64,000 nt of DNA from NCBI RefSeq assembly GCF_002001015.1, contig NZ_MUNO01000004.1, positions 1 to 64,000 of the forward strand. Direction: 5' to 3'. Source of the stretch: Polaromonas sp. A23 (GTDB lineage: Bacteria > Pseudomonadota > Gammaproteobacteria > Burkholderiales > Burkholderiaceae_C). The notes beneath the pieces were generated by a model. That model made no database searches, had not been told where the DNA came from, and worked only from the letters and a program-made list of their open reading frames with translations. The translations under genes were made by a program, and so were the position numbers. Shown here in pieces: positions 42,511 to 51,027 of this stretch (position 1 is its first letter; each line of letters opens with the position of its first letter).

Positions 42511-43340
42511 TCAATGGCCATACCGGGCTGATCGCCCACATAGGGTACCCGACGCACGCCTTCAAGGCGCCCATGATTTACAACCCCTGGTTTGAAAAAT
42601 CAGGCGTCAATGTCGTGGTTGTGCCCATGGCGTGCGAAGCCAAGGACTATCCCGACTTTTTGCGCTCGGTTTTTCGGCTGAGTAACATCCGCGGCGCACT
42701 GATTACCATGCCGCACAAGGTCAGCACCATTGCGCTGGTCGACGAAGTGCTGCCCGCCGCGGCCATTGCCGGCGCCTGCAACGCCGTGCGCCTGGGGCCC
42801 GCAGGCCAGTTGCAGGGCGACATGTTCGATGGCGAAGGTTTTGTGCGCGGCGTGGTGCGCAAGGGCCTGACGCTGGAGGGCGCAAGCGCTCTGGTGGTGG
42901 GCTGCGGAGGCGTGGGCTCTGCCATTGCTGCATCACTGGCGGCTGCGCATGTCGCGGCCCTGAGCTTGTTTGATGTGGATGAAGCATCGGCAGAGGCGCT
43001 CGCCGGGCGCTTGCGTCGCCACTATCCGGCGTTGAAGGTCGGCACCGGCTCGCGCGATCCTGCGGGTTTTGACCTGGTGGTCAACGGCACCCCTCTGGGC
43101 ATGAACGAAGGCGATGCCATGCCCATGGATGTTTCACGCATTGCGCCATCGACGTTTGTTGGCGAGGTAGTGATGAAAAGCGAGATGACGGCTTTTCTTG
43201 CCGCTGCCACAGCGCGCGGCTGCCGCGTGCAGGTGGGCTCGGACATGCTGTTCGAGCAGATTCCGGCCTACCTGGAATTTTTTGGCTTCGGCACGGCCAC
43301 ACCCGAGCAGCTACGCTCGGTTGCACGTCTGAGTTATTGA
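42507..43340 (+). CDS. Shikimate dehydrogenase-like protein lacking substrate serines (AroE-b)
   Basis: From ATG 42507, overlapping the aroQ stop, the protein has 277 residues. It is an AroE-fold NAD(P) dehydrogenase with MPHK catalytic Lys, the Asp in MFDGEGFV and the dinucleotide loop VVGCGGVGSAIAAS. The loop G-Y-P-T-H-A-F-K-A-P replaces G-N-P-I-x-H-S-K-S-P, so neither serine that binds the shikimate carboxylate is present. It probably acts on a related but different substrate. Its stop codon touches a family B repeat. Confidence 0.85.
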   Translation: MINGHTGLIAHIGYPTHAFKAPMIYNPWFEKSGVNVVVVPMACEAKDYPDFLRSVFRLSNIRGALITMPHKVSTIALVDEVLPAAAIAGACNAVRLGPAGQLQGDMFDGEGFVRGVVRKGLTLEGASALVVGCGGVGSAIAASLAAAHVAALSLFDVDEASAEALAGRLRRHYPALKVGTGSRDPAGFDLVVNGTPLGMNEGDAMPMDVSRIAPSTFVGEVVMKSEMTAFLAAATARGCRVQVGSDMLFEQIPAYLEFFGFGTATPEQLRSVARLSY

Positions 43341-43393
43341 AATCGGCCACCAGCCCAGCAGGAACGGGCGTGGATAGCTGTCAAATAAATAGC
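43339..43393 (+). repeat. Family B repeat, copy 5
   Basis: GAAATCGGCCACCAGCCCAG followed by ACGGGCGTGGATAGCTGT and the hairpin GCTGTCAAATAAATAGC. It lies between the convergent aroE-b and IclR genes. Confidence 0.7.
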
Positions 43394-43411
43394 GCATCCA
43401 GCGCGGCGCCG

Positions 43412-44203
43412 TCAGATCAGGTTGCGCATTGCCTGTGCGGTTTCCCTAAGCACCGACAGCACTCGGGCAACAGCCTCTTCGCTGGATTCGTGGCTCATCG
43501 GCATGGTCACGCTCAGGGCGCCTACCGCCTCACCATGCCGGTCGCGCAGCGGTACGGCAATGCCGCGGTAGTTGAGTTCGAGCTGCTGCTCGGAGATGGC
43601 CCAGCCCTGGGCCCGCACGCGCGCCAGCTCAATGCGCAGGCGCTCCTTGCTGGAAATGGTGAAGGAGGTGTAGGCCTTGAGTTCGTGGGTGCCCAGCCAG
43701 TTTTCCAGCCAGCCGGGCTCGCGCAGCGACAGCATCAGCAGGCCGGCGGCCGTGACTTGGGCCTGTACCCGCGAGCCGAGGACGTAGCCGGTGTTCATGG
43801 CGCGGTTGGAGCCGTTGCGTGCAATGTAGACGATGTCGTCGCCGTCCATCACGCTGACATAAGCGCTTTCCTGAGTGCCGGCGGTCACCCTTTGCAGGAA
43901 GGGCTGCACGATGCGTGGCAGCCGTGCCGACTCCAGGTAAGACTGCCCCAGCCGGAGCACGCGCGGTGTCAGCCAGAACAGCTTGCCGTCGCTGGCGACG
44001 TAACCCAGGTGTTCCAGTGTCAGCAGATAGCGCCGCGTCGCGGTGCGTGTCATGCCGCAGCGCGCACCGGCCTGGCTGGCAGTCAGGCGCGGGTTGGCAT
44101 CGTCAAAACACTCAATGACGGACAGGCCTTTTTCAAGACCAGCGATCCAGTCCCGTTTGTCGAGAGCGGGTGCGGAAGGAGCGTGCGCAGCAGGAGTCGG
44201 CAT
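43412..44203 (-). CDS. IclR-family regulator of the PcaR/PcaU/PobR group
   Basis: A 263-residue IclR regulator. The N-terminal winged helix contains RDWIAGLEKGLSVIECFD, LTASQAGARCGMTRTATRRYLLTLEHLGYV, a form typical of the PcaR/PcaU regulators of protocatechuate metabolism. The C-terminal effector domain includes SAYVSVMDGDDIVYIARNGSNRAM and SVTMPMSHES. It is divergent from aroE-c and the Liv operon, and the gap between them contains a three-copy operator (44258-44297). Confidence 0.92.
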   Translation of the reverse strand: MPTPAAHAPSAPALDKRDWIAGLEKGLSVIECFDDANPRLTASQAGARCGMTRTATRRYLLTLEHLGYVASDGKLFWLTPRVLRLGQSYLESARLPRIVQPFLQRVTAGTQESAYVSVMDGDDIVYIARNGSNRAMNTGYVLGSRVQAQVTAAGLLMLSLREPGWLENWLGTHELKAYTSFTISSKERLRIELARVRAQGWAISEQQLELNYRGIAVPLRDRHGEAVGALSVTMPMSHESSEEAVARVLSVLRETAQAMRNLI

Positions 44204-44257
44204 GGGCTCAAGTATTCAAGCAGAGGTGCGTGGGCTATACGGGGTGAAACCCTTGTT

Positions 44258-44297
44258 TTGATCGATGATCGATCAATTATGGTCGATGATCGATCAA
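44258..44297. promoter_or_regulatory. Three-repeat candidate operator for the IclR regulator
   Basis: TTGATCGAT (44258-44266) and ATCGATCAA (44268-44276) form a perfect 9-bp palindrome with a 1-bp centre. A third ATCGATCAA follows in direct orientation at 44289-44297, exactly 21 bp, two helical turns, away. This palindrome-plus-direct-repeat layout is the one described for PcaU- and PobR-type operators. Confidence 0.65.
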
Positions 44298-44396
44298 CTA
44301 TCGAATAAACCGACTTTCAAATCCCATTCTTCAATACTAAAGTTCATCGAAATTGAATTAATTGATTGATTATCGAACGTTTAACCCTTTGACGAC

Positions 44397-45350
44397 ATGC
44401 TTTCCACCATTAACGGCACCACCGATGTTTATTTGATCCCCGGCGATCCGGTGGAGCAGGTGCGGGCGCCGGAAGTATTCAACCTGATCTTCAGAACTCT
44501 GGGCATCAATGCCGTGTTGGTGCCTGTGCATGTCACGGCCGGGGATATCGAGGCTTTTGTTCGCACCGCCTTTCTCGCCAAAAACATCAAGGGCATGTTT
44601 TTCGCCATTCCACACAAGTCGCTGGTCATGGGCCTGCTGTCGAAATGCAATGACTATGGCCGTGTGGCCGGCGCCGTCAACGGCATCCGCCGCAACAGCC
44701 AGGGTGAGCTCGAGGGCGGTCTGTTTGACGGCAAGGGTTTTGTCTTGTCGCTGGATTATTTTGGTGTGGCCTACGCCGGCAAGCGGGTATTGATCCTGGG
44801 CGCCGGCGGCGGTGCCTCGGCGATTGCCGCTTCGCTGGCCATTGCGGGCGACAGCGCGCCGGCAGAAATAGCGCTCTACGACCCAGTGCCGGGCAAAGCG
44901 CAACAGGTGGCTTTGCGCATCATGGCCGAAGCGCCGGACGGCGCCCTGGTTGCTGCCGTGGGCAGCAGCGACCCGGCCCCTTTTGACCTGGTGATCAATG
45001 CCTCTCCCTTGGGCCTGCGTGCCACCGACCCCTTGCCCTGCGATGTGTCGCGTTTGGCGCCCCACGCCGCCGTGCTGGATATTCTGATGAAAAACCAGCC
45101 AACGCCTCTGCTTCGCGCCGTCCGCGCGCGCCGGCTGGTGGCACAACCCGGCTTTGAAATGCTGATCCAGCAGGCGCCGGACTATCTTGATTTTTTCGGT
45201 TATGCCGAGGCAGCGCAAGCCGTGCGCGAGGACGCCACATTTATCCGCGAGTACCTCTATCCCGCCGAGATGGCGGGCGAGATCAGGCGCGGTGCCAATA
45301 AGCCTGTTTCAGTCCCAGGAGTCGGGGATTCACGACTCGCATTGCATTGA
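44397..45350 (+). CDS. Shikimate dehydrogenase-like protein lacking substrate serines (AroE-c)
   Basis: The 317-residue protein is a third AroE-fold paralogue, longer than usual owing to a C-terminal extension after EYLYPAEMAG. The catalytic Lys (AIPHK), Asp (GLFDGKGFV) and dinucleotide loop ILGAGGGASAIAAS are present. The substrate loop reads G-D-P-V-E-Q-V-R-A-P, so both carboxylate-binding serines are replaced, as in AroE-b. It is the first gene downstream of the IclR operator and precedes the Liv importer, so it probably encodes the pathway-entry dehydrogenase. Confidence 0.85.
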   Translation: MLSTINGTTDVYLIPGDPVEQVRAPEVFNLIFRTLGINAVLVPVHVTAGDIEAFVRTAFLAKNIKGMFFAIPHKSLVMGLLSKCNDYGRVAGAVNGIRRNSQGELEGGLFDGKGFVLSLDYFGVAYAGKRVLILGAGGGASAIAASLAIAGDSAPAEIALYDPVPGKAQQVALRIMAEAPDGALVAAVGSSDPAPFDLVINASPLGLRATDPLPCDVSRLAPHAAVLDILMKNQPTPLLRAVRARRLVAQPGFEMLIQQAPDYLDFFGYAEAAQAVREDATFIREYLYPAEMAGEIRRGANKPVSVPGVGDSRLALH

Positions 45351-45376
45351 CTTTTAAACCCCTAGAGGAGACAACC

Positions 45377-46597
45377 ATGAAGAAACGATTCGCTCTCAAA
45401 TTAATAGCTACTTGTGCGCTCGCACTGGGGGCTAGCACCGGTTTTTCACAAGACGTGATCAAGATCGCCAACATTGTTGAGCTCTCCGGCGGCGGCGCCA
45501 CTGCCGGCACCAACTTCAAGAACGGTGTCGAGCTTGCGGTCAGGGAGATCAATGCTGCAGGTGGCGTCCTGGGCAAGCAGTTCCGAACCACCACGGCAGA
45601 CACCCAGAGCAATCCCGGTGTTGCCAAGGGCCTGACGCAAAAAGCCATTGATGACGATGCTTTTGCCATTTTCGGACCGGTGTTCTCCGGCTCCATCATG
45701 GTGAGCATGGCCGAGTCGCGCCGCGCCGAAGTGCCCAATTTCACCGGCGGCGAGGCGGCCAGCATCACGATGCAAGGCAACCCCTATGTCTTTCGCACCA
45801 GCTTCACCCAGGCCACCGCCATGCCCAAGGTGGCGCGCTACATGACCGACCAGGCCAAGCTCAAAAGCGTTGCGGTCATTTATGTCAACAACGATTTCGG
45901 CAAGGGCGGTATGGACATGATCAGGAAGGCATTGGCTGACTCACCGACCAAGATCCTGGCGGAGATTTCAACCGAGCCCAGCCAGGTCGACTTTTCGGCT
46001 GCCGTGCTGCGCGCCAAGCAGAGCGATGCCGACGCGGTGTTTGCCTATACCAATGAAGAAGAGTCGGCGCGCCTGCTGCGCGAGTTGCGCAAACAAGGCT
46101 GGAAAAAACCCATCATCGGCGAGACCACGCTGACCGGACAGAAAGTCATTGAGCTGGCCGGTGAGGCAGCCAATGGCGCCATTGCTCACGTGGGGCTCAC
46201 CGTGGATGCGCCGATACCGGCTGTACGGGCTTTCCGCGCCAAGTTTGAAAAAGAATACAAATACATCTCCGACCATAACGGCATGAAAGGCTATTCGGGC
46301 GTGTACATGCTCAAGGCCGCCATTGAAAAAGCCGGCAAGCTCGACCGTAAGGCTGTGGCCGTGGCCATGAAGGGCCTGAAAGTCAACACCGACAAATACC
46401 CCGGCGCCCTGATGTACACCGAGTTCGACAACAAGGGTGACCTGGACCGCATGAGCTTCATCGTCGAGGTCAAAAACGGCAAGCAGGAAGTGGTCGACAT
46501 GGTGCCGCCGCTCGGTGTGGCAACGCGTGATGTGGTCAAAGCTGCGCTGCCGCAGACCGCCGCAAAACCTGCCGCGAAACCAGCTGCAAAAAAATAA
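45377..46597 (+). CDS. Branched-chain-amino-acid-type ABC substrate-binding protein (LivJ/K family)
   Basis: A periplasmic type I binding protein of 406 residues from ATG 45377, after GAGGAGACAACC. The signal peptide MKKRFALKLIATCALALGAS is cleaved before QDVIKIANIVELSG. The fold is shown by GAATAGTNFKNGVELAVREINAAGGVLGKQF-like sequence and VAVIYVNNDFGKGGMDM. The ligand in this catabolic setting is probably an aromatic or hydroaromatic acid rather than an amino acid. Its C-terminus ends in A-K-P-A-A-K repeats. The hydrophobic core of the signal peptide is encoded by a family B repeat. Confidence 0.88.
   Translation: MKKRFALKLIATCALALGASTGFSQDVIKIANIVELSGGGATAGTNFKNGVELAVREINAAGGVLGKQFRTTTADTQSNPGVAKGLTQKAIDDDAFAIFGPVFSGSIMVSMAESRRAEVPNFTGGEAASITMQGNPYVFRTSFTQATAMPKVARYMTDQAKLKSVAVIYVNNDFGKGGMDMIRKALADSPTKILAEISTEPSQVDFSAAVLRAKQSDADAVFAYTNEEESARLLRELRKQGWKKPIIGETTLTGQKVIELAGEAANGAIAHVGLTVDAPIPAVRAFRAKFEKEYKYISDHNGMKGYSGVYMLKAAIEKAGKLDRKAVAVAMKGLKVNTDKYPGALMYTEFDNKGDLDRMSFIVEVKNGKQEVVDMVPPLGVATRDVVKAALPQTAAKPAAKPAAKK
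45391..45436 (-). repeat. Family B-like repeat, copy 6, within the livJ signal-peptide codons
   Basis: ATTAATAGCTACTTGTGCGC then TCGCACTGGGGGCTAG parallels the minus strand of copy 4 (GGTAGCTGCTTGCGCC then CGTATTACAAGGGCTAG). It encodes about LIATCALALGAS of the signal peptide. Confidence 0.55.
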
Positions 46598-46605
46598 TCC
46601 GGCGT

Positions 46606-46633
46606 GCTGGCTGGTCCCTGCGGGCCGGCCAGC
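46606..46633 (+). other. Intercistronic hairpin after the Liv receptor gene
   Basis: GCTGGC (46606-46611) pairs with GCCAGC (46628-46633), with an inner CCC/GGG pair. Such hairpins after binding-protein genes usually raise their expression over the permease genes. Confidence 0.5.
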
Positions 46634-46697
46634 GGTGGCGAGGCGACAAAGGTCCTCTCGCTGCAAAAAATCGACGGTAGCCTGAACGGACCTTCCC

Positions 46698-47573
46698 ATG
46701 ACAGACTTTCTCCAACTCTTTTTCTCAGGCCTGGCCACTGGCAGCATTTATGCGCTGGCGGCCCTTGGCTTTACCTTGCTGTGGCAAGCCTCAGGCACCA
46801 TCAATTTCGCCCAGGGCGAATTTGTCATGCTGCCGGCCTTCATGCTGCTCGGCTTCATCTCGCTGGGTGCGCCCATGCTGGTGAGCTTTGTGCTTACCGT
46901 GCTGCTGGCGGTGCTGCTGCTGGGCTGGGTTTTCAAGCGCGGCGTGGTGGATCCTCTTTTCAAGTTCGGCATGATGCCCATCGTCGTGGCAACCATCGGC
47001 TTGTCGATTGCCATGCGTAACGGCGTGCGCGCCGGCTACAGCGCCGAGGCCCATCCTTTCCCCAGCCTGTTTGCCGACAAGCTGTTCGATATTGCGGGCG
47101 TCACGGTGACGCTGCAGGACGTGGGCACTTTTGGCCTGGCTCTGGTGATTGTCATGGCGACGCAGGCTTTTCTGGCCAAAACCGTCACCGGCCGTGCCAT
47201 GCAGGCGGTGGCGCAAAACACCGAAAGCGCCTCGGTGCTCGGCATCAATGTGCCGCGCATGATTTTGTATACCTTTGCCATCAATGCCGTGCTGGCGGTG
47301 GCCGCGGCTCTGCTGGTCACGCCCACCTACCTCGCCAAATTTGACATGGGCGAGGGGCTGGGTACCAAGGCTTTTTTTGCCGCCATCATCGGCGGCTTCA
47401 ACAACTCGCGCGGCGCCCTGTTGGGCGGGCTGATTGTGGGCGTGTGTGAAAACCTCGCGGCCGCCTATTTGTCGCCGGCCTACAAGGACGCCGTCGCCCT
47501 CATCATCTTCATGGTCGTGATTCTATTCAAACCGCAAGGCCTGCTGGGCAAAAAAGAGGAGCGCAAGGTATGA
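46698..47573 (+). CDS. livH: ABC permease LivH
   Basis: This inner-membrane permease of 291 residues has about eight helices. Markers are GLATGSIYALAALGFTLLWQASGTINFAQGEFVML at the N-terminus and GRAMQAVAQNTESASVLGINVPRMILYTFAINAVLAVAAALL, the EAA-like loop that contacts the ATPases. It overlaps livM by 4 nt. Confidence 0.92.
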   Translation: MTDFLQLFFSGLATGSIYALAALGFTLLWQASGTINFAQGEFVMLPAFMLLGFISLGAPMLVSFVLTVLLAVLLLGWVFKRGVVDPLFKFGMMPIVVATIGLSIAMRNGVRAGYSAEAHPFPSLFADKLFDIAGVTVTLQDVGTFGLALVIVMATQAFLAKTVTGRAMQAVAQNTESASVLGINVPRMILYTFAINAVLAVAAALLVTPTYLAKFDMGEGLGTKAFFAAIIGGFNNSRGALLGGLIVGVCENLAAAYLSPAYKDAVALIIFMVVILFKPQGLLGKKEERKV

Positions 47574-48577
47574 AGCTCCTGAACCACAAAACCGCGCTGG
47601 CCGTGGCCCTGTTGGGCGCCTTGCTGGTGTTCGTTGTGCCGCAGTATCTGAAAAACTATGGCATTTACCTGCTGACCTACTGGCTGATTTTCATCATCGC
47701 CATCATGGGTCTGAACCTGACCATTGGCTATGCCGGTCAAAAATCACTAGGCCATGCCGCCTTCTTTGGCATAGGCGCCTACACCGTGGCCATCATGATG
47801 AAGGCGGGAATGAGCTTCTGGCTGGGTTTGCCGACGGCTGCGCTGATCTGCTTTGCGGTGGGTTTGGCCCTGGGTTTCCCGGCACTGCGGGTGCAGGCTA
47901 TTTACCTGGCTTTTGCCACGCTCGGGTTCAACACCGCCGTCTGGCTGGTGATGCGCAACGAAGAGTGGCTCACCGGCGGCACCTTCGGCATCAACAATAT
48001 TGCGCGGCCCGTGCTTTTTGGTTATTCGCTGGAAGGCAACCGTCCCTACTATTACTTTGTGCTGGCGGTCACACTCGTTTTGTCGGCCTTGCTGTGGGGC
48101 CTGCTGCGATCGCCCTGGGGCAAAGCCTTCAAGGCCTTGCGCGACAACCCGATCCGGGCCGAAAGCCTGGGGGTGGACATCCGCAACTACACGCTGCTGA
48201 GCTTTGCCATCGGCGCGGCCTACGCCGGCGTCGCCGGTGCGCTGTTCGCCTCGCTGGTGCAGTTCATCGAGCCCGGGCCCTTTACCGTGGCGGCTTCTAT
48301 CATGATGTATTTGATGGTGGTGGTCGGCGGCGCCGGCTATTTCCTCGGACCCGTCATTGGCGCCGGGGTGGGTGTGGTGTTGCCGGAATGGCTGCGCGAC
48401 GTGCCTCTGGTTTCCAACTGGTATCTGCCGATGTTCGGCACAGCCGTCGTGCTGCTCATGGTCTGGCTGCCCGACGGGCTGCTCAGCATTCCCGACCGCA
48501 TCCGCGCCAAACGCGCTGCGCGGTTGGCTTCGGCAGCGCGTGCAGCGGCCGCCAGCAAGGTCGGAGGTGGATCATGA
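47570..48577 (+). CDS. livM: ABC permease LivM
   Basis: This second permease subunit has 335 residues, with IFIIAIMGLNLTIGYAGQKSLGHAAFFGIGAYTVAIM and the EAA loop region GKAFKALRDNPIRAESLGVDIRNYTLLSFAIGAAYAGVAGALF. The C-terminal tail is rich in Ala/Arg/Lys. It overlaps livH and livG by 4 nt each, as ATGA. Confidence 0.92.
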   Translation: MKLLNHKTALAVALLGALLVFVVPQYLKNYGIYLLTYWLIFIIAIMGLNLTIGYAGQKSLGHAAFFGIGAYTVAIMMKAGMSFWLGLPTAALICFAVGLALGFPALRVQAIYLAFATLGFNTAVWLVMRNEEWLTGGTFGINNIARPVLFGYSLEGNRPYYYFVLAVTLVLSALLWGLLRSPWGKAFKALRDNPIRAESLGVDIRNYTLLSFAIGAAYAGVAGALFASLVQFIEPGPFTVAASIMMYLMVVVGGAGYFLGPVIGAGVGVVLPEWLRDVPLVSNWYLPMFGTAVVLLMVWLPDGLLSIPDRIRAKRAARLASAARAAAASKVGGGS

Positions 48578-49320
48578 TGGCCCCCGTACTCAAGGTCACC
48601 GGCCTCAAGAAAGCTTACGGCGCCATCCAGGCGGTAGGCGGGGTTTCCTTTGAAGTCATGCCGGGCGAAATCTTTGGCGTGATCGGGCCCAACGGCTCCG
48701 GCAAAACCACCATGTTCAACAGCGTCCTGGGGCAAATCAGCCCCGACGCGGGTTCGATTGAACTCAACGGCAAGAACATCACCGGCCTGTCGCCGCTGGA
48801 GTTGAGCCGCCGCGGTGTGGGCCGTACCTTCCAGACGCTGCAGGTGTTTGGCAAGATGACGGTGCGCGACAACCTGATCGTGGCCGCACAGGAGCACACC
48901 GGCTCCATGTTTGGCCGCATGTTTGCGCCGCCGGACTCCGGCCTGGGCGAGAAGGCCGATGCGCTGATCGACCAGTTCCGCATTCGTCACGTGGCGGATA
49001 GTCTGGCCGGCACGCTGAGCTACGGCCAGCAAAAACTGGTCGACATTGCCATGGCCTTCATGGCCGAGCCGGACCTGGTGCTGCTCGACGAACCCTGCGC
49101 GGGGGTCAACCCCAGCTTGGTAGGCGGCATCTCGACACTGCTCAAGGACTTGAATCGCACCCACAGGGGCTCGTTCGTGGTGATTGAGCACAACATGGAC
49201 TTTGTGATGGACCTGTGCCACCGCATCATGGTCATGGTGGAAGGGCGGGTTCTGGCCATTGGCACACCGGCCGAAATTCGCGCCAACAAAGAGGTCTTAG
49301 ACGCCTATTTAGGGAATTGA
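48574..49320 (+). CDS. livG: ABC ATPase LivG
   Basis: From ATG 48574 the ATPase has 248 residues. Walker A is GPNGSGKTT (about residues 36-44), the signature is LSYGQQKLV, Walker B is PDLVLLDEP and the H-loop His is in VVIEHNMDFVMDLC. A longer in-frame opening to 47965 is an artefact. It pairs with LivF to power the importer. Confidence 0.95.
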   Translation: MMAPVLKVTGLKKAYGAIQAVGGVSFEVMPGEIFGVIGPNGSGKTTMFNSVLGQISPDAGSIELNGKNITGLSPLELSRRGVGRTFQTLQVFGKMTVRDNLIVAAQEHTGSMFGRMFAPPDSGLGEKADALIDQFRIRHVADSLAGTLSYGQQKLVDIAMAFMAEPDLVLLDEPCAGVNPSLVGGISTLLKDLNRTHRGSFVVIEHNMDFVMDLCHRIMVMVEGRVLAIGTPAEIRANKEVLDAYLGN

Positions 49321-49321
49321 C

Positions 49322-50086
49322 ATGGCCAACGACATTTGTATTGAATTCGACGACGTGGTGGCCGGCTACAAGGACTTCATGATCCTGAACAACCTGTCCT
49401 TCCAGGTCAGGCGCGGCTCCATCACCTTGCTGCTGGGCCCCAACGGCGCTGGCAAGTCCACGGTGCTCAAAACACTGTTCGGCCTGCTCAAGCCGCGGCA
49501 AGGTCGCGTGCTGCTGGAGGGTGAAGACATCAGCGGCGCTACACAGAAAGCACTGCTGGCCAAGGGCATCGCCTTCGTTCCCCAAGGCCGCAACCTGTTT
49601 GGCCAACTCACGGTGTTTCAAAACCTGGAGCTGGGCGGCATCACCCTCGGAACCAAGACCACCCACGAACGCATCCCCGAAGTGCTGGAGTTTTTCCCCC
49701 GGGTGAAGGAACGCATTCACTCGCAGGCTTCGGCCCTCTCGGGCGGTGAGCAGAAGCAACTGGAAATCGGCCGCGCCTTGCTCATGCGCCCCAAGGTGTT
49801 ACTGATCGACGAGCCTTCGATTGGCCTGTCGCCCCTGGTGGTGCAGGACGTTTTCAAGCTGCTGCAAAAACTGGCCTCCCAGGGGACCACGGTGCTGATG
49901 GTGGAGCAAAACGTCAAAAGCGCGCTGAAAATTTCTGATGACGCGATTGCGTTGGAGGCTGGCCAGTTGGTGCTGCACAAGCCCGCTGCCGAATTGCTGG
50001 CCGATCCCAATATCGAGCGGCTTTTCCTGGGCGGCGGCCATGTGCCTGGCGCTGTTCAGGCATTGCCTGTGGCGACTGCATCCTGA
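49322..50086 (+). CDS. livF: ABC ATPase LivF
   Basis: The 254-residue ATPase has Walker A GPNGAGKST, signature LSGGEQKQLEIGRAL, Walker B PKVLLIDEPSIGLSP and H-loop region TVLMVEQNV. The start follows the livG stop by 1 nt. It completes a full LivJHMGF-type importer. Confidence 0.95.
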   Translation: MANDICIEFDDVVAGYKDFMILNNLSFQVRRGSITLLLGPNGAGKSTVLKTLFGLLKPRQGRVLLEGEDISGATQKALLAKGIAFVPQGRNLFGQLTVFQNLELGGITLGTKTTHERIPEVLEFFPRVKERIHSQASALSGGEQKQLEIGRALLMRPKVLLIDEPSIGLSPLVVQDVFKLLQKLASQGTTVLMVEQNVKSALKISDDAIALEAGQLVLHKPAAELLADPNIERLFLGGGHVPGAVQALPVATAS

Positions 50087-50110
50087 TTTTTGCAAGCACC
50101 GGAGACAGCC

Positions 50111-51022
50111 ATGAACACCCCAAACCAGACAAGCACCGTCGATCGGGAGTCCATCACCCCGGCCACCAACCCGCTCGGGCTGGACGGCATCGAATTCATC
50201 GAATACAGCACCACGCGGCCGCAGGCGCTGGGCCAGGTGCTGGAGATGATGGGCTTTCGCCCGATCGCCCGGCACCGGTCGCGCGAGGTGCTGCTGTACC
50301 GGCAGGGTGCCATCAATGTGATTGTCAACGCCCATCTCCCGGCCGCGCCTGACGCCGGCGCCGCAGCGTCGGAAGGCAAACCCGTGCTGGCTGCTGTGGC
50401 GCTGCGCGTGCGGGATGCCGCGGCCGCCTATCGCCGTGCGCTGGACCGCGGCGCCTGGGCCGTGCCTTCGCGCGTGGAGGTGATGGAGCTCAACATTCCG
50501 GCCATCCATGGCGTTGGAACCAGTCGCATTTATTTTGTTGATCGCCACGACAAGTTTTCCATCTACGACGTGGATTTCGTGCCGATCCCTGGCGTGGACC
50601 CGCAGCCGCCGGCCATCGCTGGCCTGCATTTTTTCGGCGTTGTGCAATACATCGGCAATGACCGCACGGAAGACTGGACGGAGTTTTACCGCGAGCTGCT
50701 CGGCTTCAGCGAACTACCGCCCGAGCAGCGCTTTGGCATCCTGCCCAAGGGGCGAATCCTGCAAAGCCCGTGCCCGCCGGCCTCGCGCTTTTACATCCAG
50801 TTGATCGAGCCTGAAGCCGGCGTGCTGGACGTGGAGGACGACGAAGCCCTGCAGCGCGTTGGCCTGGGCACGGCGGATGTGCTGGCGACGGTGGCTGAGC
50901 TTGGCAAGCGGGGTGTGGAGTTTGTTGAGTCACGCAGCGTGCATACCGAAGACCGCGGCGCGCTCACCAAAACCTGGCTGGGCGGTGTGAGCTTCGAGCT
51001 GGTGCACGACGAGCGCGGGTGA
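50111..51022 (+). CDS. HPPD-like VOC protein (QuiC1 C-terminal-like)
   Basis: This 303-residue protein has two VOC halves: residues about 20-150 (GLDGIEFIEYSTTRPQALGQVLEMMGF) and about 165-303 (GLHFFGVVQYIGNDRTEDWTEFYRELLGF). It resembles 4-hydroxyphenylpyruvate dioxygenase and the C-terminal domain of the fused dehydroshikimate dehydratase QuiC1. In the second half the first His (LHFFG) and final Glu (SFELVHDE) can be placed, but the second ligand motif Q-H-I-A reads L-Q-R-V-G, so one His is apparently Arg. A dioxygenase activity is therefore doubtful. GGAGACAGCC precedes the ATG. Confidence 0.75.
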   Translation: MNTPNQTSTVDRESITPATNPLGLDGIEFIEYSTTRPQALGQVLEMMGFRPIARHRSREVLLYRQGAINVIVNAHLPAAPDAGAAASEGKPVLAAVALRVRDAAAAYRRALDRGAWAVPSRVEVMELNIPAIHGVGTSRIYFVDRHDKFSIYDVDFVPIPGVDPQPPAIAGLHFFGVVQYIGNDRTEDWTEFYRELLGFSELPPEQRFGILPKGRILQSPCPPASRFYIQLIEPEAGVLDVEDDEALQRVGLGTADVLATVAELGKRGVEFVESRSVHTEDRGALTKTWLGGVSFELVHDERG

Positions 51023-51027
51023 ACAGC

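Noticed and set aside
47965..48573. N-terminal extension of LivG by 203 residues
   Set aside because: It overlaps livM in another frame and lacks any domain; ATG 48574 overlaps the livM stop as expected for this operon.
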